DNA from: Amycolatopsis roodepoortensis
Lineage (GTDB): Bacteria; Actinomycetota; Actinomycetes; Mycobacteriales; Pseudonocardiaceae
Direction: 5' to 3'
Length of the DNA stretch: 64,000 nucleotides
Assembly (NCBI RefSeq): GCF_014873915.1
Contig: NZ_JADBEJ010000008.1
Span: 372,001 to 436,000 of the forward strand
A program made the position numbers and the translations under genes. Below are positions 8,990-16,736 of the stretch, piece after piece (within the stretch, counting starts at the first letter, position 1; each line of letters begins with the position of its first letter). The notes beneath the pieces are model-generated. The model was given only the letters and a program-made list of their open reading frames with translations, did not search any database and was not told the origin of the DNA.

Positions 8990-9952
8990 ATGCGACGTCT
9001 GAAAGCACTGTTCGGCGCGGTCGTGTTGTGCGGCACGCTTTCCGCGTGCGGGCTGGAGGTCAACACCGCGCTGCCGTACAAGATCGAACCCGGTTCGATC
9101 CAGCCCATCGAATCGCTCAAGGGCGTCAAGGTGACGGTGGGGTCGAAGGACTTCACCGAGAACATCATCCTGGGCTACATGGCCGAGATGGCGCTTTCCG
9201 CGGCGGGCGCGGACGTCGTCGACCTGACCGACATCAAGGGCTCGAACTCGTCGCGGCAGGCGCTGCTCGCCGGCCAGACCGACGTCACGTGGGAGTACAC
9301 CGGCACCGGCTGGATCAACTACCAGGGCAACGAACTCCCCGTCCCCGGCGGGGAACAGGCCCAGTACGAAGCCACGAAGGCGGCGGACGAGGCGAAGTTC
9401 GGCGTCACGTGGCTGAACTACTCGCCGCTCAACGACCAGTACGCCTTCGCGGTCACCGAGGCCTACGGCGCGGCGAACAACCTGAAGACGACGTCGGACC
9501 TCGCTGAGTTCCTGAAGCGGAAGCCGGACCAGAACGTGTTCTGCCTGGAGACCGAATTCACCAGCCGCCAGGACGGTTTCCCCGCCGCCGTGCGCGCGTA
9601 CGGGTTCCAGAACCCGGTGATCAAGAACTTCGGCATCGGCACGATCTACTCGGCCGTGGCGAGCGGGACCTGCCCGATCGGCGAGATCTTCACGACCGAC
9701 GGCCGGATCGCCGGGCTCAACCTCCGCGTCCTCGAAGACGACAAGAAGGCGTTCCCGCAGTACAACGCCGTGCCGACGTTGCGGACGGAATTTCTGAACC
9801 AGCACCCGGAACTGCGGGGACCACTCGAAACCGTCGCCGCCGCCCTCGACAACAAGCAGATGATCGAGCTGTGCAAGCAGGTCGACGTCGACGGTCGTGA
9901 CCAGGGCGAAGTCGCCTACGAGTGGATGAAGAAGAAGGGTTTCATCAAGTAA
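8990..9952 (+). CDS. Substrate-binding lipoprotein of the quaternary-amine ABC importer
   Basis: 320 residues. A lipoprotein signal peptide ends in the lipobox LSAC (Cys near residue 20). The mature domain starts VKVTVGSKDFTENIILGYM and contains GSNSSRQALLAGQTDVTWEY and TGTGWINY, the hallmark pattern of OpuAC/OpuCC-like binding proteins whose aromatic residues cage a quaternary ammonium group. Glycine betaine, choline or carnitine are the usual ligands; which one applies here cannot be read off. The ATG lies 1 nt after the permease stop. A strong hairpin follows. Confidence 0.92.
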   Translation: MRRLKALFGAVVLCGTLSACGLEVNTALPYKIEPGSIQPIESLKGVKVTVGSKDFTENIILGYMAEMALSAAGADVVDLTDIKGSNSSRQALLAGQTDVTWEYTGTGWINYQGNELPVPGGEQAQYEATKAADEAKFGVTWLNYSPLNDQYAFAVTEAYGAANNLKTTSDLAEFLKRKPDQNVFCLETEFTSRQDGFPAAVRAYGFQNPVIKNFGIGTIYSAVASGTCPIGEIFTTDGRIAGLNLRVLEDDKKAFPQYNAVPTLRTEFLNQHPELRGPLETVAAALDNKQMIELCKQVDVDGRDQGEVAYEWMKKKGFIK

Positions 9953-9955
9953 GGC

Positions 9956-10001
9956 CTCGTGAGTGGCTAGGACGGTTAGAACCGTCCTAGCCACTCACGA
10001 G
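9956..10001. terminator. Bidirectional hairpin terminator
   Basis: Perfect 22-bp arms (9956-9977 and 9980-10001) with a 2-nt centre lie between the convergent lipoprotein and DUF6474 genes. The arms carry GAGTGGCTAGGACGGTT, different from the hairpins elsewhere in the window. Confidence 0.75.
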
Positions 10002-10005
10002 CAGG

Positions 10006-10470
10006 TCAGATTCCCAGCCGGTGCAGCAGCTTCCCCTCCAGCTGGTCCAGCTCCCCGGCGACGGCCCGGTGCGCCGCCTTCCGCCGCGCGGCCGGCATCC
10101 GCTCCGAAGCGCGGACGGTCGCCGAGAGCTGCTCCAGCGTCCCCTGCGTGTCCTTCGCGAAGGCCGCGTCGGCGTCGGTCGCCTTCGCGGACCTCTTCAG
10201 TTCCGCGAGCCCCTGCGTCAGCCCCGCGATCCGCGCGTGCAGCGCGGCACCGCGTCCGCTGTACTCGCCGAGCTGGTCGACGGCGACGCCGAGCTTCCGC
10301 GCCTGATAACGGTCGTAGACCTCCCGCGCGGCACCCGCCGCTCGAACGGCGTACGGCGCGATCACCGGCAGTACGGCCGGTCCGAGCACTTTGGCCACCG
10401 CGACGGCGTTCTTCGCCTTCTTCGGGGTAAACCTGCCTTCGCCCTCGACGGCTTTGGCCTTGCGCGCCAT
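10006..10470 (-). CDS. DUF6474-like basic helical protein
   Basis: 154 residues, highly basic and Ala-rich, with no signal peptide. A weakly hydrophobic stretch (AVAVAKVLGPAVLPVIAPYAV) follows the Lys/Arg-rich N-terminus MARKAKAVEGEGR. The rest is predicted helical (ARIAGLTQGLAELKRSAK and on), ending LEGKLLHRLGI. It resembles the actinobacterial DUF6474 family, whose function is not known. ATG 10470 has GGGAGGTG immediately upstream; the in-frame GTG at 10482 would put that site inside the gene. Confidence 0.75.
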   Translation of the reverse strand: MARKAKAVEGEGRFTPKKAKNAVAVAKVLGPAVLPVIAPYAVRAAGAAREVYDRYQARKLGVAVDQLGEYSGRGAALHARIAGLTQGLAELKRSAKATDADAAFAKDTQGTLEQLSATVRASERMPAARRKAAHRAVAGELDQLEGKLLHRLGI

Positions 10471-10547
10471 GGCACCTCCCACGCTGTGTCACTGACGAAC
10501 TTACTGGTCCCCGATGTGGCGGGCATGTCGGCTTGCCGGACGCCTTC

Positions 10548-10553
10548 TAGAGT
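10548..10553 (+). promoter_or_regulatory. -10 box of a leaderless promoter
   Basis: TAGAGT ends 7 nt before GTG 10561, which would place the transcription start on the start codon. Confidence 0.5.
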
Positions 10554-10560
10554 GTTGTCT

Positions 10561-12207
10561 GTGAGTAACGAGGTGCTACTGGACGCGGGAGCGGTGAGCC
10601 GCTGCCGGCGTCGCGTGCACCTGGAACACGATCCGGCGATGAGCGAGGTGCCGCTCGCCCCGCCCGACCCCGCCGCGCAGCAGCGGATCGCCGACGCTTC
10701 AGCGCATCGCGAGGCGATCGCGCAACGCCTCATGGAGGCGACAGGGCCCGACGCGACCTGGGTCAAGATCCCGCGAGACCTCCCTGCCGCCGAGCGCGTG
10801 CAGCTCACCGAAGAGGCCTTCGCCGCCGAAGCGCGCTACATCTGGGGTGCGCTGCTCCCGGTGGATCGCGCCGGTCACCGGCGTGGCGGCTCCGAACTCC
10901 TGGTCCACACCGGCGACGGATACGTGCCGGTGCTGGTCGTGCGGCACCGCATCACCGACCGCGGTGCGGGCGCGCCGACCACGGTGATGACCGATCTCGA
11001 CCCGGCGAACCGCATGCCCGACCCGGCGCGGAAGGTCCGCTCGCAGCCGCGGGACCAGATGCGGCTCGCGCACCTCTACCGGATGCTCGAAGCGCTCGGG
11101 AAGCACGAAGGTCACCGTGCCGTCGGCGGCGTCATCGGGCTCGACGCGGACGTCGTCGTCTGGCACGACCTGTCCGCGGCCACCTGGCCGGGTGGCCGGA
11201 GCGCGCTGACGGAGTACCAGAGCCGCTTCGCCGACAGGCTCGCCATCGCGACCGCCGCCGCCGAAGGCGAGGAGCCGCTCGCCGAGCCGTCCCGCGTCCT
11301 CGAATGCCGTCGTTGCCCGTGGTGGCCGACGTGCGAGGTCGTGCTCACCGAAACCCGCGACGTCAGCCTGGTCGTCCGCGGCGAGGACGCGATGGAGCTG
11401 CGCCGGGCTGGAGTGTCCACTGTGGACAAGCTGGCCGCGCTCGATCCGGCCGATGAACCGCCGCCGATGAACTGGACCGGCGGCACGTTCGCCGACGCGA
11501 TCATCCTCGCGCGCGCCTGGCTCGCCGATCTCACGATGGTGCGCAAAGTCGACCGCGTCGAGGTCCCGCGCGGCGACGTCGAGATCGACGTCGACATGGA
11601 GAGCTTCGGCGATTCCGGCGCGTACCTGTGGGGTTCGCTGCTGACGGGCGCGGACATCGGGATGGAGCAGGGCTACCGCGCGTTCGCGACCTGGGAGCCG
11701 CTGCCGACCGCGGACGAGGCCCGGTCGTTCGCCGAGTTCTGGGCCTGGTTCACCGAAGTCCGCGAGCGCACGCTCGCCGCGGGCCTGACCTTCCGCGCCT
11801 ACTGTTACAACGCGCTCGCCGAGAACCGCTGGCTCTTCGGCTCCGCCGACCGGTTCAGCGAGTATCCCGGCGTCCCGAAGAAGGCCGAGATCGCGTCCTT
11901 TGTGGACTCCGAGGAGTGGATCGATCTCTTCCGCAGTGTCACCGACCAGTTCCTCTGCTCGCAGGGCAAGGGGCTCAAGGTGATCGCGCCGGTCGCCGGA
12001 TTCGCCTGGCGCGACCCGGAAGCGGGCGGTGAGGCGTCGATGAGGTGGTACCGCGACGCCGTCGGCATGGACGGCGGAATCCCGGACGCCGCCCAGCGGG
12101 AGCGCCTGCTGCGGTACAACGAGGACGACGTTCTCGCGACGTACGCGCTGCGGAACTGGATGACCGACCACGCGCAGACGTCCGTGCCGTACATGAACGA
12201 CCTCTGA
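10561..12207 (+). CDS. TM0106-family RecB-like putative nuclease
   Basis: 548 residues. The N-terminal half is RecB/PD-(D/E)XK-like with a conserved early CRRRVHLEHD segment and a CRRCPWWPTC cysteine cluster near residue 250 that may hold a metal or Fe-S site. The C-terminal half looks like a DnaQ/RNase_H_2 exonuclease domain: EIDVDMESFGD supplies a D-x-E motif and RYNEDDVLATYALRNWM the last acidic residue. TIGR03491-type proteins are thought to act in nucleic-acid processing but lack a defined role. GTG 10561 is chosen because a -10 hexamer sits 7 nt upstream; the frame is open further upstream but without signals. Confidence 0.85.
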   Translation: MSNEVLLDAGAVSRCRRRVHLEHDPAMSEVPLAPPDPAAQQRIADASAHREAIAQRLMEATGPDATWVKIPRDLPAAERVQLTEEAFAAEARYIWGALLPVDRAGHRRGGSELLVHTGDGYVPVLVVRHRITDRGAGAPTTVMTDLDPANRMPDPARKVRSQPRDQMRLAHLYRMLEALGKHEGHRAVGGVIGLDADVVVWHDLSAATWPGGRSALTEYQSRFADRLAIATAAAEGEEPLAEPSRVLECRRCPWWPTCEVVLTETRDVSLVVRGEDAMELRRAGVSTVDKLAALDPADEPPPMNWTGGTFADAIILARAWLADLTMVRKVDRVEVPRGDVEIDVDMESFGDSGAYLWGSLLTGADIGMEQGYRAFATWEPLPTADEARSFAEFWAWFTEVRERTLAAGLTFRAYCYNALAENRWLFGSADRFSEYPGVPKKAEIASFVDSEEWIDLFRSVTDQFLCSQGKGLKVIAPVAGFAWRDPEAGGEASMRWYRDAVGMDGGIPDAAQRERLLRYNEDDVLATYALRNWMTDHAQTSVPYMNDL

Positions 12208-12253
12208 TCACCCTGCTGCGGGGAACCTTGCGATCATCAGCGTCCGTCCGGAT

Positions 12254-12280
12254 ACTCGTAGACGAGTACTCGTCAACGAG
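12254..12280 (+). promoter_or_regulatory. Tandem palindromic operator of the padR gene
   Basis: Two imperfect copies of CTCGTnnACGAG (12255-12266 and 12269-12280) are separated by 2 nt. Their junction forms a perfect 12-bp palindrome, ACGAGTACTCGT, at 12262-12273. The site abuts the GAGGAGG ribosome-binding site and ends 8 nt before the GTG, so binding would block transcription and initiation. PadR proteins commonly autoregulate, so autorepression is the simplest reading. Confidence 0.6.
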
Positions 12281-12288
12281 GAGGCGTC

Positions 12289-12894
12289 GTGAAACGGCGG
12301 AAGGTCGGGAATCTGCTGGCGCTGGCGATCCTGTCCACGCTGAACGAGCGGCCGATGCATCCGTACGAAATGGCCTCGATCCTGAAGAGCCGCGGCAAGG
12401 ACCGCGACATGGGGATCAAATGGGGCTCGTTCTACACGGTCGTCGCCAACCTGCGGAAACACGGTTTCATCGAGGCCGTCGAGAGCGGTCGCGACGGTGC
12501 CCGCCCCGAGCGCACGGTGTACCGGATCACCGACGCCGGCCGTGACGAAATGCTCGACTGGCTGCGTGAGCTGCTGGCCGAACTGGCGCCAGAGGAGCCG
12601 AAGTTCGTCGCCGGGCTGTCCGTGCTGGGCTGGCTCGGGCCGGACGAGGTGACCGCCCTGTTCCGCACGCGGCTGGTGGCGCTGGACGAGGACATCGCCT
12701 CGACCCGGGCCGAACTGGCGCGGCTCCTGGAGGAGATCCCGCGGCTGGTGCTGCTCGAACTCGAATACCACCTGGCGATCCGAGTGGCGGAGGCCGAATG
12801 GGTCCGCTCGATCCTCGGAGAACTGACTTCCGGCTCGATGCCCGGCCTCGCCGAATGGCGGGCCCTGTTGGCCGAAAGGGGGACCACCGGCTAG
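12289..12894 (+). CDS. PadR-family transcriptional regulator
   Basis: 201 residues. The N-terminal winged helix runs from about residue 5 to 90 (LLALAILSTLNERPMHPYEM, WGSFYTVVANLRKHGFIE, then ERTVYRITDAG), the diagnostic PadR pattern. The C-terminal Vir-like helical domain (DEDIASTRAELARLLEE and on) mediates dimerisation and ligand response. No target gene is adjacent in the same unit: a hairpin separates it from the methyltransferase at 13017, though that gene is still a plausible target. The GTG start has a GAGGAGG site with 4-nt spacing. Confidence 0.92.
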   Translation: MKRRKVGNLLALAILSTLNERPMHPYEMASILKSRGKDRDMGIKWGSFYTVVANLRKHGFIEAVESGRDGARPERTVYRITDAGRDEMLDWLRELLAELAPEEPKFVAGLSVLGWLGPDEVTALFRTRLVALDEDIASTRAELARLLEEIPRLVLLELEYHLAIRVAEAEWVRSILGELTSGSMPGLAEWRALLAERGTTG

Positions 12895-12903
12895 CCGAAA
12901 GAA

Positions 12904-12935
12904 CCCCGGCGAGGTGTTGCAGCACCCCGCCGGGG
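12904..12935. terminator. Hairpin after padR
   Basis: An imperfect stem of about 13 bp (CCCCGGCG..GGTG pairing with CACC..CGCCGGGG) begins 9 nt after the padR stop. It probably ends the padR transcript before the methyltransferase gene. Confidence 0.6.
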
Positions 12936-13016
12936 CGACGATCCCGCAACCGGAACCCGGCCACGAGACGGCAGCTTGAGGATAACCGGGCTCCGGGAAA
13001 CCGACCTGGAGTGACC

Positions 13017-13691
13017 ATGACGAACATCAAGGACAGGAAGCGGTTCAAGCTCATCCCGGAGATGGGCGGCGCGCTGGCGCGGAACTACGCCCGGCAACGC
13101 GGCACCCGGCCGCAGATCGATCTCTGGCGGAAGCAGGCCCGCGAACTCACGGCCGGCCTGCCGGAAGGCGCGAAGATCCTCGAGGTCGCGTTCGGCCCGG
13201 GCTACTTCGCCGTCGAGCTGGCGCGGCTCGGGTTCTCCGTCACCGGATTGGACGTCGCGCCGACGTTCGTCGAGATCGCGAGCGAGTACGCGCGGGCTCA
13301 AGGCGTCGAGGTCTCGTTCCGCGAAGGTGATGTGGCGGCGATGCCGTTCGACGACGAGACGTTCGACTTCGTCGTCTGCCAGGCCGCGTTCAAGAATTTC
13401 GTGTGGCCGGTGAAATCGCTCGACGAGATGCACCGCGTGCTGCGTCCTGGCGGCACGGCCGTAGTGCAGGACATGAACCGGGACGCGACCGACGGCGACA
13501 TCGTGCGTGAGGTCGCGAGCATGAAGCTCGGCAAGCTGGCCGCGCTGGCGACCCGGCAGACGCTCTGCCAGCTGCGGCGGCGTGCCTACACGCCCGTCGG
13601 CTTCAGCGGGCTGGTCGCCGAAACCGCGTTCCGGACGTGCGAGATCTCCACCTCGGGCATCGGACTGGACGTCCGCCTCACCCGCTCCTGA
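13017..13691 (+). CDS. Class I SAM-dependent methyltransferase
   Basis: 224 residues. Motif I reads KILEVAFGPGYFAVEL (a G-x-G variant), followed by VTGLDVAPTFVEIA (acidic loop), GDVAAMPFDDETFDFVVC (motif II/III) and LRPGGTAVVQDM (post-motif). This is the Methyltransf_11/UbiE-like fold. The substrate is unknown. The C-terminus (YTPVGFSGLVAETAF, then CEISTSGIGLDVRL) resembles small-molecule methyltransferases with a short cap. ATG 13017 follows a GGAG site; the longer open frame from 12798 runs through the padR terminator and is rejected. Confidence 0.88.
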   Translation: MTNIKDRKRFKLIPEMGGALARNYARQRGTRPQIDLWRKQARELTAGLPEGAKILEVAFGPGYFAVELARLGFSVTGLDVAPTFVEIASEYARAQGVEVSFREGDVAAMPFDDETFDFVVCQAAFKNFVWPVKSLDEMHRVLRPGGTAVVQDMNRDATDGDIVREVASMKLGKLAALATRQTLCQLRRRAYTPVGFSGLVAETAFRTCEISTSGIGLDVRLTRS

Positions 13692-13699
13692 AAGGCGAT

Positions 13700-13731
13700 G
13701 AACGGGCCGTTCCCCCGGGAACGGCCCGTTC
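13700..13731. terminator. Bidirectional hairpin terminator
   Basis: Perfect 15-bp arms (13700-13714 and 13717-13731) of the GAACGGGCCGTTCCC type lie between the convergent methyltransferase and SDR genes. Confidence 0.7.
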
Positions 13732-13749
13732 CTCTCACGCGGGGGAGGC

Positions 13750-14508
13750 TCAGCGAGGAGCCATGCGCAGCGAGCCGTCCATCCGGATGACCTCGCCGTT
13801 CAGGTAGTCGTGGTCGATCAGCGACAGCGCGAGCTGCGCGTACTCGTCCGGCCGCGCGAGCCGCTTCGGGAACGGCACGCCCTCGGCCAGCGAAGCGCGG
13901 AACTCCTCGCTCACCGTCGCCAGCATCGGGGTGTCGACGATGCCCGGCGCGATGGTCAGCACGCGGATGCCGTGCGACGCGAGGTCGCGCGCGGCGGGCA
14001 GGGTCATCCCGACGATGCCGCCCTTGGACGACGAGTACGCGACCTGCCCGATCTGGCCGTCGAAGGCGGCGACCGACGCGGTGTTGATGATGACGCCGCG
14101 CGCGTTGTCGGCCAGCGGCTCGGTCTTGGCGATGGCCTCGGCGGCCAGCGTCAGCACGTTGAAGGAACCGATCAGGTTGATCTGGACGACCTTCGCGTAC
14201 AGGGCGAGGTCGTGCGGGCCCTTCTTCGAAAGGATCCGCGCGGACGGCCCGATCCCGGCGCAGTTCACCACGGTCCGCAGCGGCACGCCGGATTCGGCGG
14301 CGGTCGCGACCGCGGCCCGCACCTGCTCCGGGTCGGTGACATCGGCCTCGACGTAGGTGACGTTCTCGATCTGCTCGGCGTTCGCGATGGCACCGGCGAG
14401 GTCCAGCGCGAAGACCCGCGCGCCCTTCGCGGCGAGCGCCTTCGCGGTCGCGCCGCCGAGCCCGGACGCGCCACCCGTGACCAGCGCCGCGGTATCGGTG
14501 ATCTGCAT
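13750..14508 (-). CDS. SDR-family NAD(P)-dependent oxidoreductase (HSD10-like)
   Basis: 252 residues of classical short-chain dehydrogenase. The cofactor loop is TGGASGLGGATAKAL at about residues 11-25, with an acidic residue after beta-2 (VFALDLAG) that favours NAD. NCAGIG is the structural NAG motif. The active site is Ser in NTASVAAFDG and YSSSK, with TIAPGIVDTPML after it. The overall pattern resembles type II 3-hydroxyacyl-CoA dehydrogenases (fatty acid or branched-chain acyl-CoA oxidation). An AAGGGAG site precedes the ATG. It is a single gene between a terminator and a divergent sugar dehydrogenase. Confidence 0.9.
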   Translation of the reverse strand: MQITDTAALVTGGASGLGGATAKALAAKGARVFALDLAGAIANAEQIENVTYVEADVTDPEQVRAAVATAAESGVPLRTVVNCAGIGPSARILSKKGPHDLALYAKVVQINLIGSFNVLTLAAEAIAKTEPLADNARGVIINTASVAAFDGQIGQVAYSSSKGGIVGMTLPAARDLASHGIRVLTIAPGIVDTPMLATVSEEFRASLAEGVPFPKRLARPDEYAQLALSLIDHDYLNGEVIRMDGSLRMAPR

Positions 14509-14666
14509 GTTCTCCCTTTCGTCGACAACCGTTCATAGGTTAACGCTCGTTCGCATCGGGCCCGGGTGGGATGGCTCACTCGGGTGCGCAGCATGTCGTG
14601 AGGAGTATTCGGACCTGAAGCATTCCGTTCGTTTGGAGGTCAACTCCGGCTGTCACCTTCAGCAGC

Positions 14667-15977
14667 ATGAGCGCTGCTCGGATCGTGGTGGTGGGGACCG
14701 GTTACGTCGGATTGACCACGGGAGCCTGCTTGGCCGGCCTGGGGCATCGAGTCACTTGCGTCGATGTCGACCAGGCGAAGGTCGCAAGGCTCTCCGCCGG
14801 ACGGGTGGACATCCTGGAGCCGGGATTGTCCGAGCTGGTGTCGAGGGGGCTGACCAGCGGAAGACTCGAATTCGTGGTCGGCGCGCGCGACGCCGTCCGG
14901 GACGCGGAGGCCGTTTTCCTTTGTGTGCCAACGCCGATGGGCGCGGGCGGCTCGGCGGACCTGCGGGCCGTCGAGGCCGTGACCACCGAGATCGGCGACG
15001 TCATCCCGCCGGGCTGCGCGCTGGTCACCAAATCGACCGTCCCGGTGGGGACGTCGAAGCGCATCCAGGCGATGCTCGGCCGCACGGACGTGCCGGTGGT
15101 CTCGAACCCCGAGTTCCTGCGTGAGGGCACCGCGGTGGAGGACTTCCTCGGCCCCGACCGGATCGTCGTCGGCTCGGACGACGTCGCGGCCGCCCGCTGG
15201 GTCGGCGATCTCTACGCCGACCTCGCCGCGCCGGTCGTCGTCGCCGACGCGGCCAGCGCGGAACTGGTGAAGTACGCGGCGAACTGCTTCCTCGCGATGA
15301 AACTGTCCTATGTGAACTCGATCGCCGAACTGTGCGAACGCCTCGGCGCGGACATCGACCTGGTCACCGAGGGGATGGGCTACGACCGGCGCATCGGCCG
15401 CTCGTTCCTCAAACCCGGCCCCGGCTGGGGCGGCTCGTGCCTGCCGAAGGACACCAGCGCGCTGGTCCGCGTCGCCGAGTCGGTGCAGTACGACTTCACG
15501 CTGCTCACCTCGGCGATCGAGGAGAACATCGCGCAGCGGGACCGGATCGTCGCGAAGATCGCCGGCGCGGTCGGCGGCACGCTGGCCGGTTCGCGGATCG
15601 GCATCCTCGGGCTGGCGTTCAAGGCCGGGACGAACGACCTGCGCGACTCGCCCGCCCTCGCGGTCGCTTCCGTGCTGGGCGCGCTCGGCGCGGAACTGAC
15701 CGCCTACGACCCCGCCGTCGGCGGCCACATCGACGGCATGACCGTGGTCGACGACCCGTACCAGGTCGCGAAGGCGGCCGACGCCGTCGTCGTGCTGACG
15801 GAATGGGACGAGTTCAAGCGGCTCGACTGGACGTACATGGCCGAGCAGATGGACGGCGATTCGGTCGTCGACACGCGCAATCTCCTGGAGCCGCAACGGA
15901 TCCTGGACGCCGGCCTGTCGTGGCAGGGCGTCGGGCGGCCGCGGGCGGCGCTGCGGCGGAAGGTCGCCGTCTCCTGA
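14667..15977 (+). CDS. UDP-glucose 6-dehydrogenase-family protein
   Basis: 436 residues. The N-terminal Rossmann domain has VVGTGYVGLTTGACLAGLGH; VFLCVPTPMGAGGSADLRAV and STVPVGTSKRIQ follow; the central helix contains ELVKYAANCFLAMKLSYVN; and the catalytic Cys lies in GWGGSCLPKDTSAL. The C-terminal UDP-binding domain has GLAFKAGTNDLRDSPAL. It oxidises a UDP-hexose, probably UDP-glucose, to the uronate used in cell-surface glycans. No partner glycosyltransferase is adjacent; the glycan locus at 29.9-34.5 kb is a possible consumer. The start is weakly supported by spacing alone. A hairpin follows. Confidence 0.9.
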   Translation: MSAARIVVVGTGYVGLTTGACLAGLGHRVTCVDVDQAKVARLSAGRVDILEPGLSELVSRGLTSGRLEFVVGARDAVRDAEAVFLCVPTPMGAGGSADLRAVEAVTTEIGDVIPPGCALVTKSTVPVGTSKRIQAMLGRTDVPVVSNPEFLREGTAVEDFLGPDRIVVGSDDVAAARWVGDLYADLAAPVVVADAASAELVKYAANCFLAMKLSYVNSIAELCERLGADIDLVTEGMGYDRRIGRSFLKPGPGWGGSCLPKDTSALVRVAESVQYDFTLLTSAIEENIAQRDRIVAKIAGAVGGTLAGSRIGILGLAFKAGTNDLRDSPALAVASVLGALGAELTAYDPAVGGHIDGMTVVDDPYQVAKAADAVVVLTEWDEFKRLDWTYMAEQMDGDSVVDTRNLLEPQRILDAGLSWQGVGRPRAALRRKVAVS

Positions 15978-16001
15978 CCCACCTGCCTCCCGCGGGTGTG
16001 A

Positions 16002-16046
16002 TGAAAGGGCCGTTCCTTGCGAATTTCGCGAGGAACGGCCCTTTCA
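16002..16046. terminator. Bidirectional hairpin terminator
   Basis: Perfect 16-bp outer arms (16002-16017 and 16031-16046) enclose a further short inner stem. The right arm includes the stop codon of the convergent tetR gene. Confidence 0.7.
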
Positions 16047-16622
16047 CGACACCAGGGAGACGAGCTTCATCAACCCTTCCACGACCTCTTCGGCCGTCGG
16101 GCCGTTCTCCGGGTCGAGCATGTGCTGCAGCATCACGCCCGAGTTCAGGGCCGTGGCCACCGCGCCGATCCGCCGCTCGTCCGCCTCGGTGAGGGTCTCC
16201 TCGTCGATGCCGAGGATGCCCGCCGCCATCCCCCGGCGGCCTTCGCGCTGTGCGGCGGCGAGTTGTTTCCGCAGCTCAGGGTGATGTTCGGACTGCACGA
16301 ACGCCTCGATCGAGGCGATCCACAGCTGCCGGTTGCGCCCGTAGGAATCGATCATCGCGCGCCAGGACGCCGCGTACTGCTCCGAGGGCGACGCGTCGGG
16401 GTCGACGGCGCTCATCATCTCGGCCTGGATCTCCCGGCCCCAGTCGTCCATCGCCTGCGAGAACGCCGTCAGCAGGAGGGCTTCGCGCGATCCGAAGTGG
16501 TAGCCGATCGCCGCGTGGCTGACCCCGGCCGCCGTCGCGATGTCCCGCACCGTCGTGCGTGACCAGCCTTTTTCCTTCAAGCACTGGATGGCGCCCGCCA
16601 TCAGGTCCTCGCGATTGCCCAT
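16044..16622 (-). CDS. TetR-family transcriptional regulator
   Basis: 192 residues. The N-terminal HTH spans about residues 1-48 (TTVRDIATAAGVSHAAIGYH, then FGSREALL), followed by an all-helical ligand domain. It is divergent from the FAD monooxygenase, with 114 bp between the two starts, and a palindrome in that gap fits its operator. Family precedent (TetR next to a FAD hydroxylase) suggests repression of the neighbour and relief by its substrate. The open frame upstream of 16622 runs through the operator and the monooxygenase gene antisense, so it is not used. Confidence 0.9.
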   Translation of the reverse strand: MGNREDLMAGAIQCLKEKGWSRTTVRDIATAAGVSHAAIGYHFGSREALLLTAFSQAMDDWGREIQAEMMSAVDPDASPSEQYAASWRAMIDSYGRNRQLWIASIEAFVQSEHHPELRKQLAAAQREGRRGMAAGILGIDEETLTEADERRIGAVATALNSGVMLQHMLDPENGPTAEEVVEGLMKLVSLVS

Positions 16623-16649
16623 GCCCCGGGATCCTAGTCCACACGGTTT

Positions 16650-16674
16650 ATCCACTTGGTTTAACCAAATGGAT
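16650..16674. promoter_or_regulatory. Palindromic operator between tetR and the monooxygenase
   Basis: A 25-bp near-perfect palindrome (ATCCA-c-TTGGTT paired with AACCAA-a-TGGAT around a central T) lies in the divergent promoter region, the expected place for a shared TetR site. Confidence 0.65.
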
Positions 16675-16736
16675 TGACCAAGCGTGCAAATCTGCCGTAC
16701 GGTCGCTTCCATCACCACGAACCCCAGGGAGCAGCC

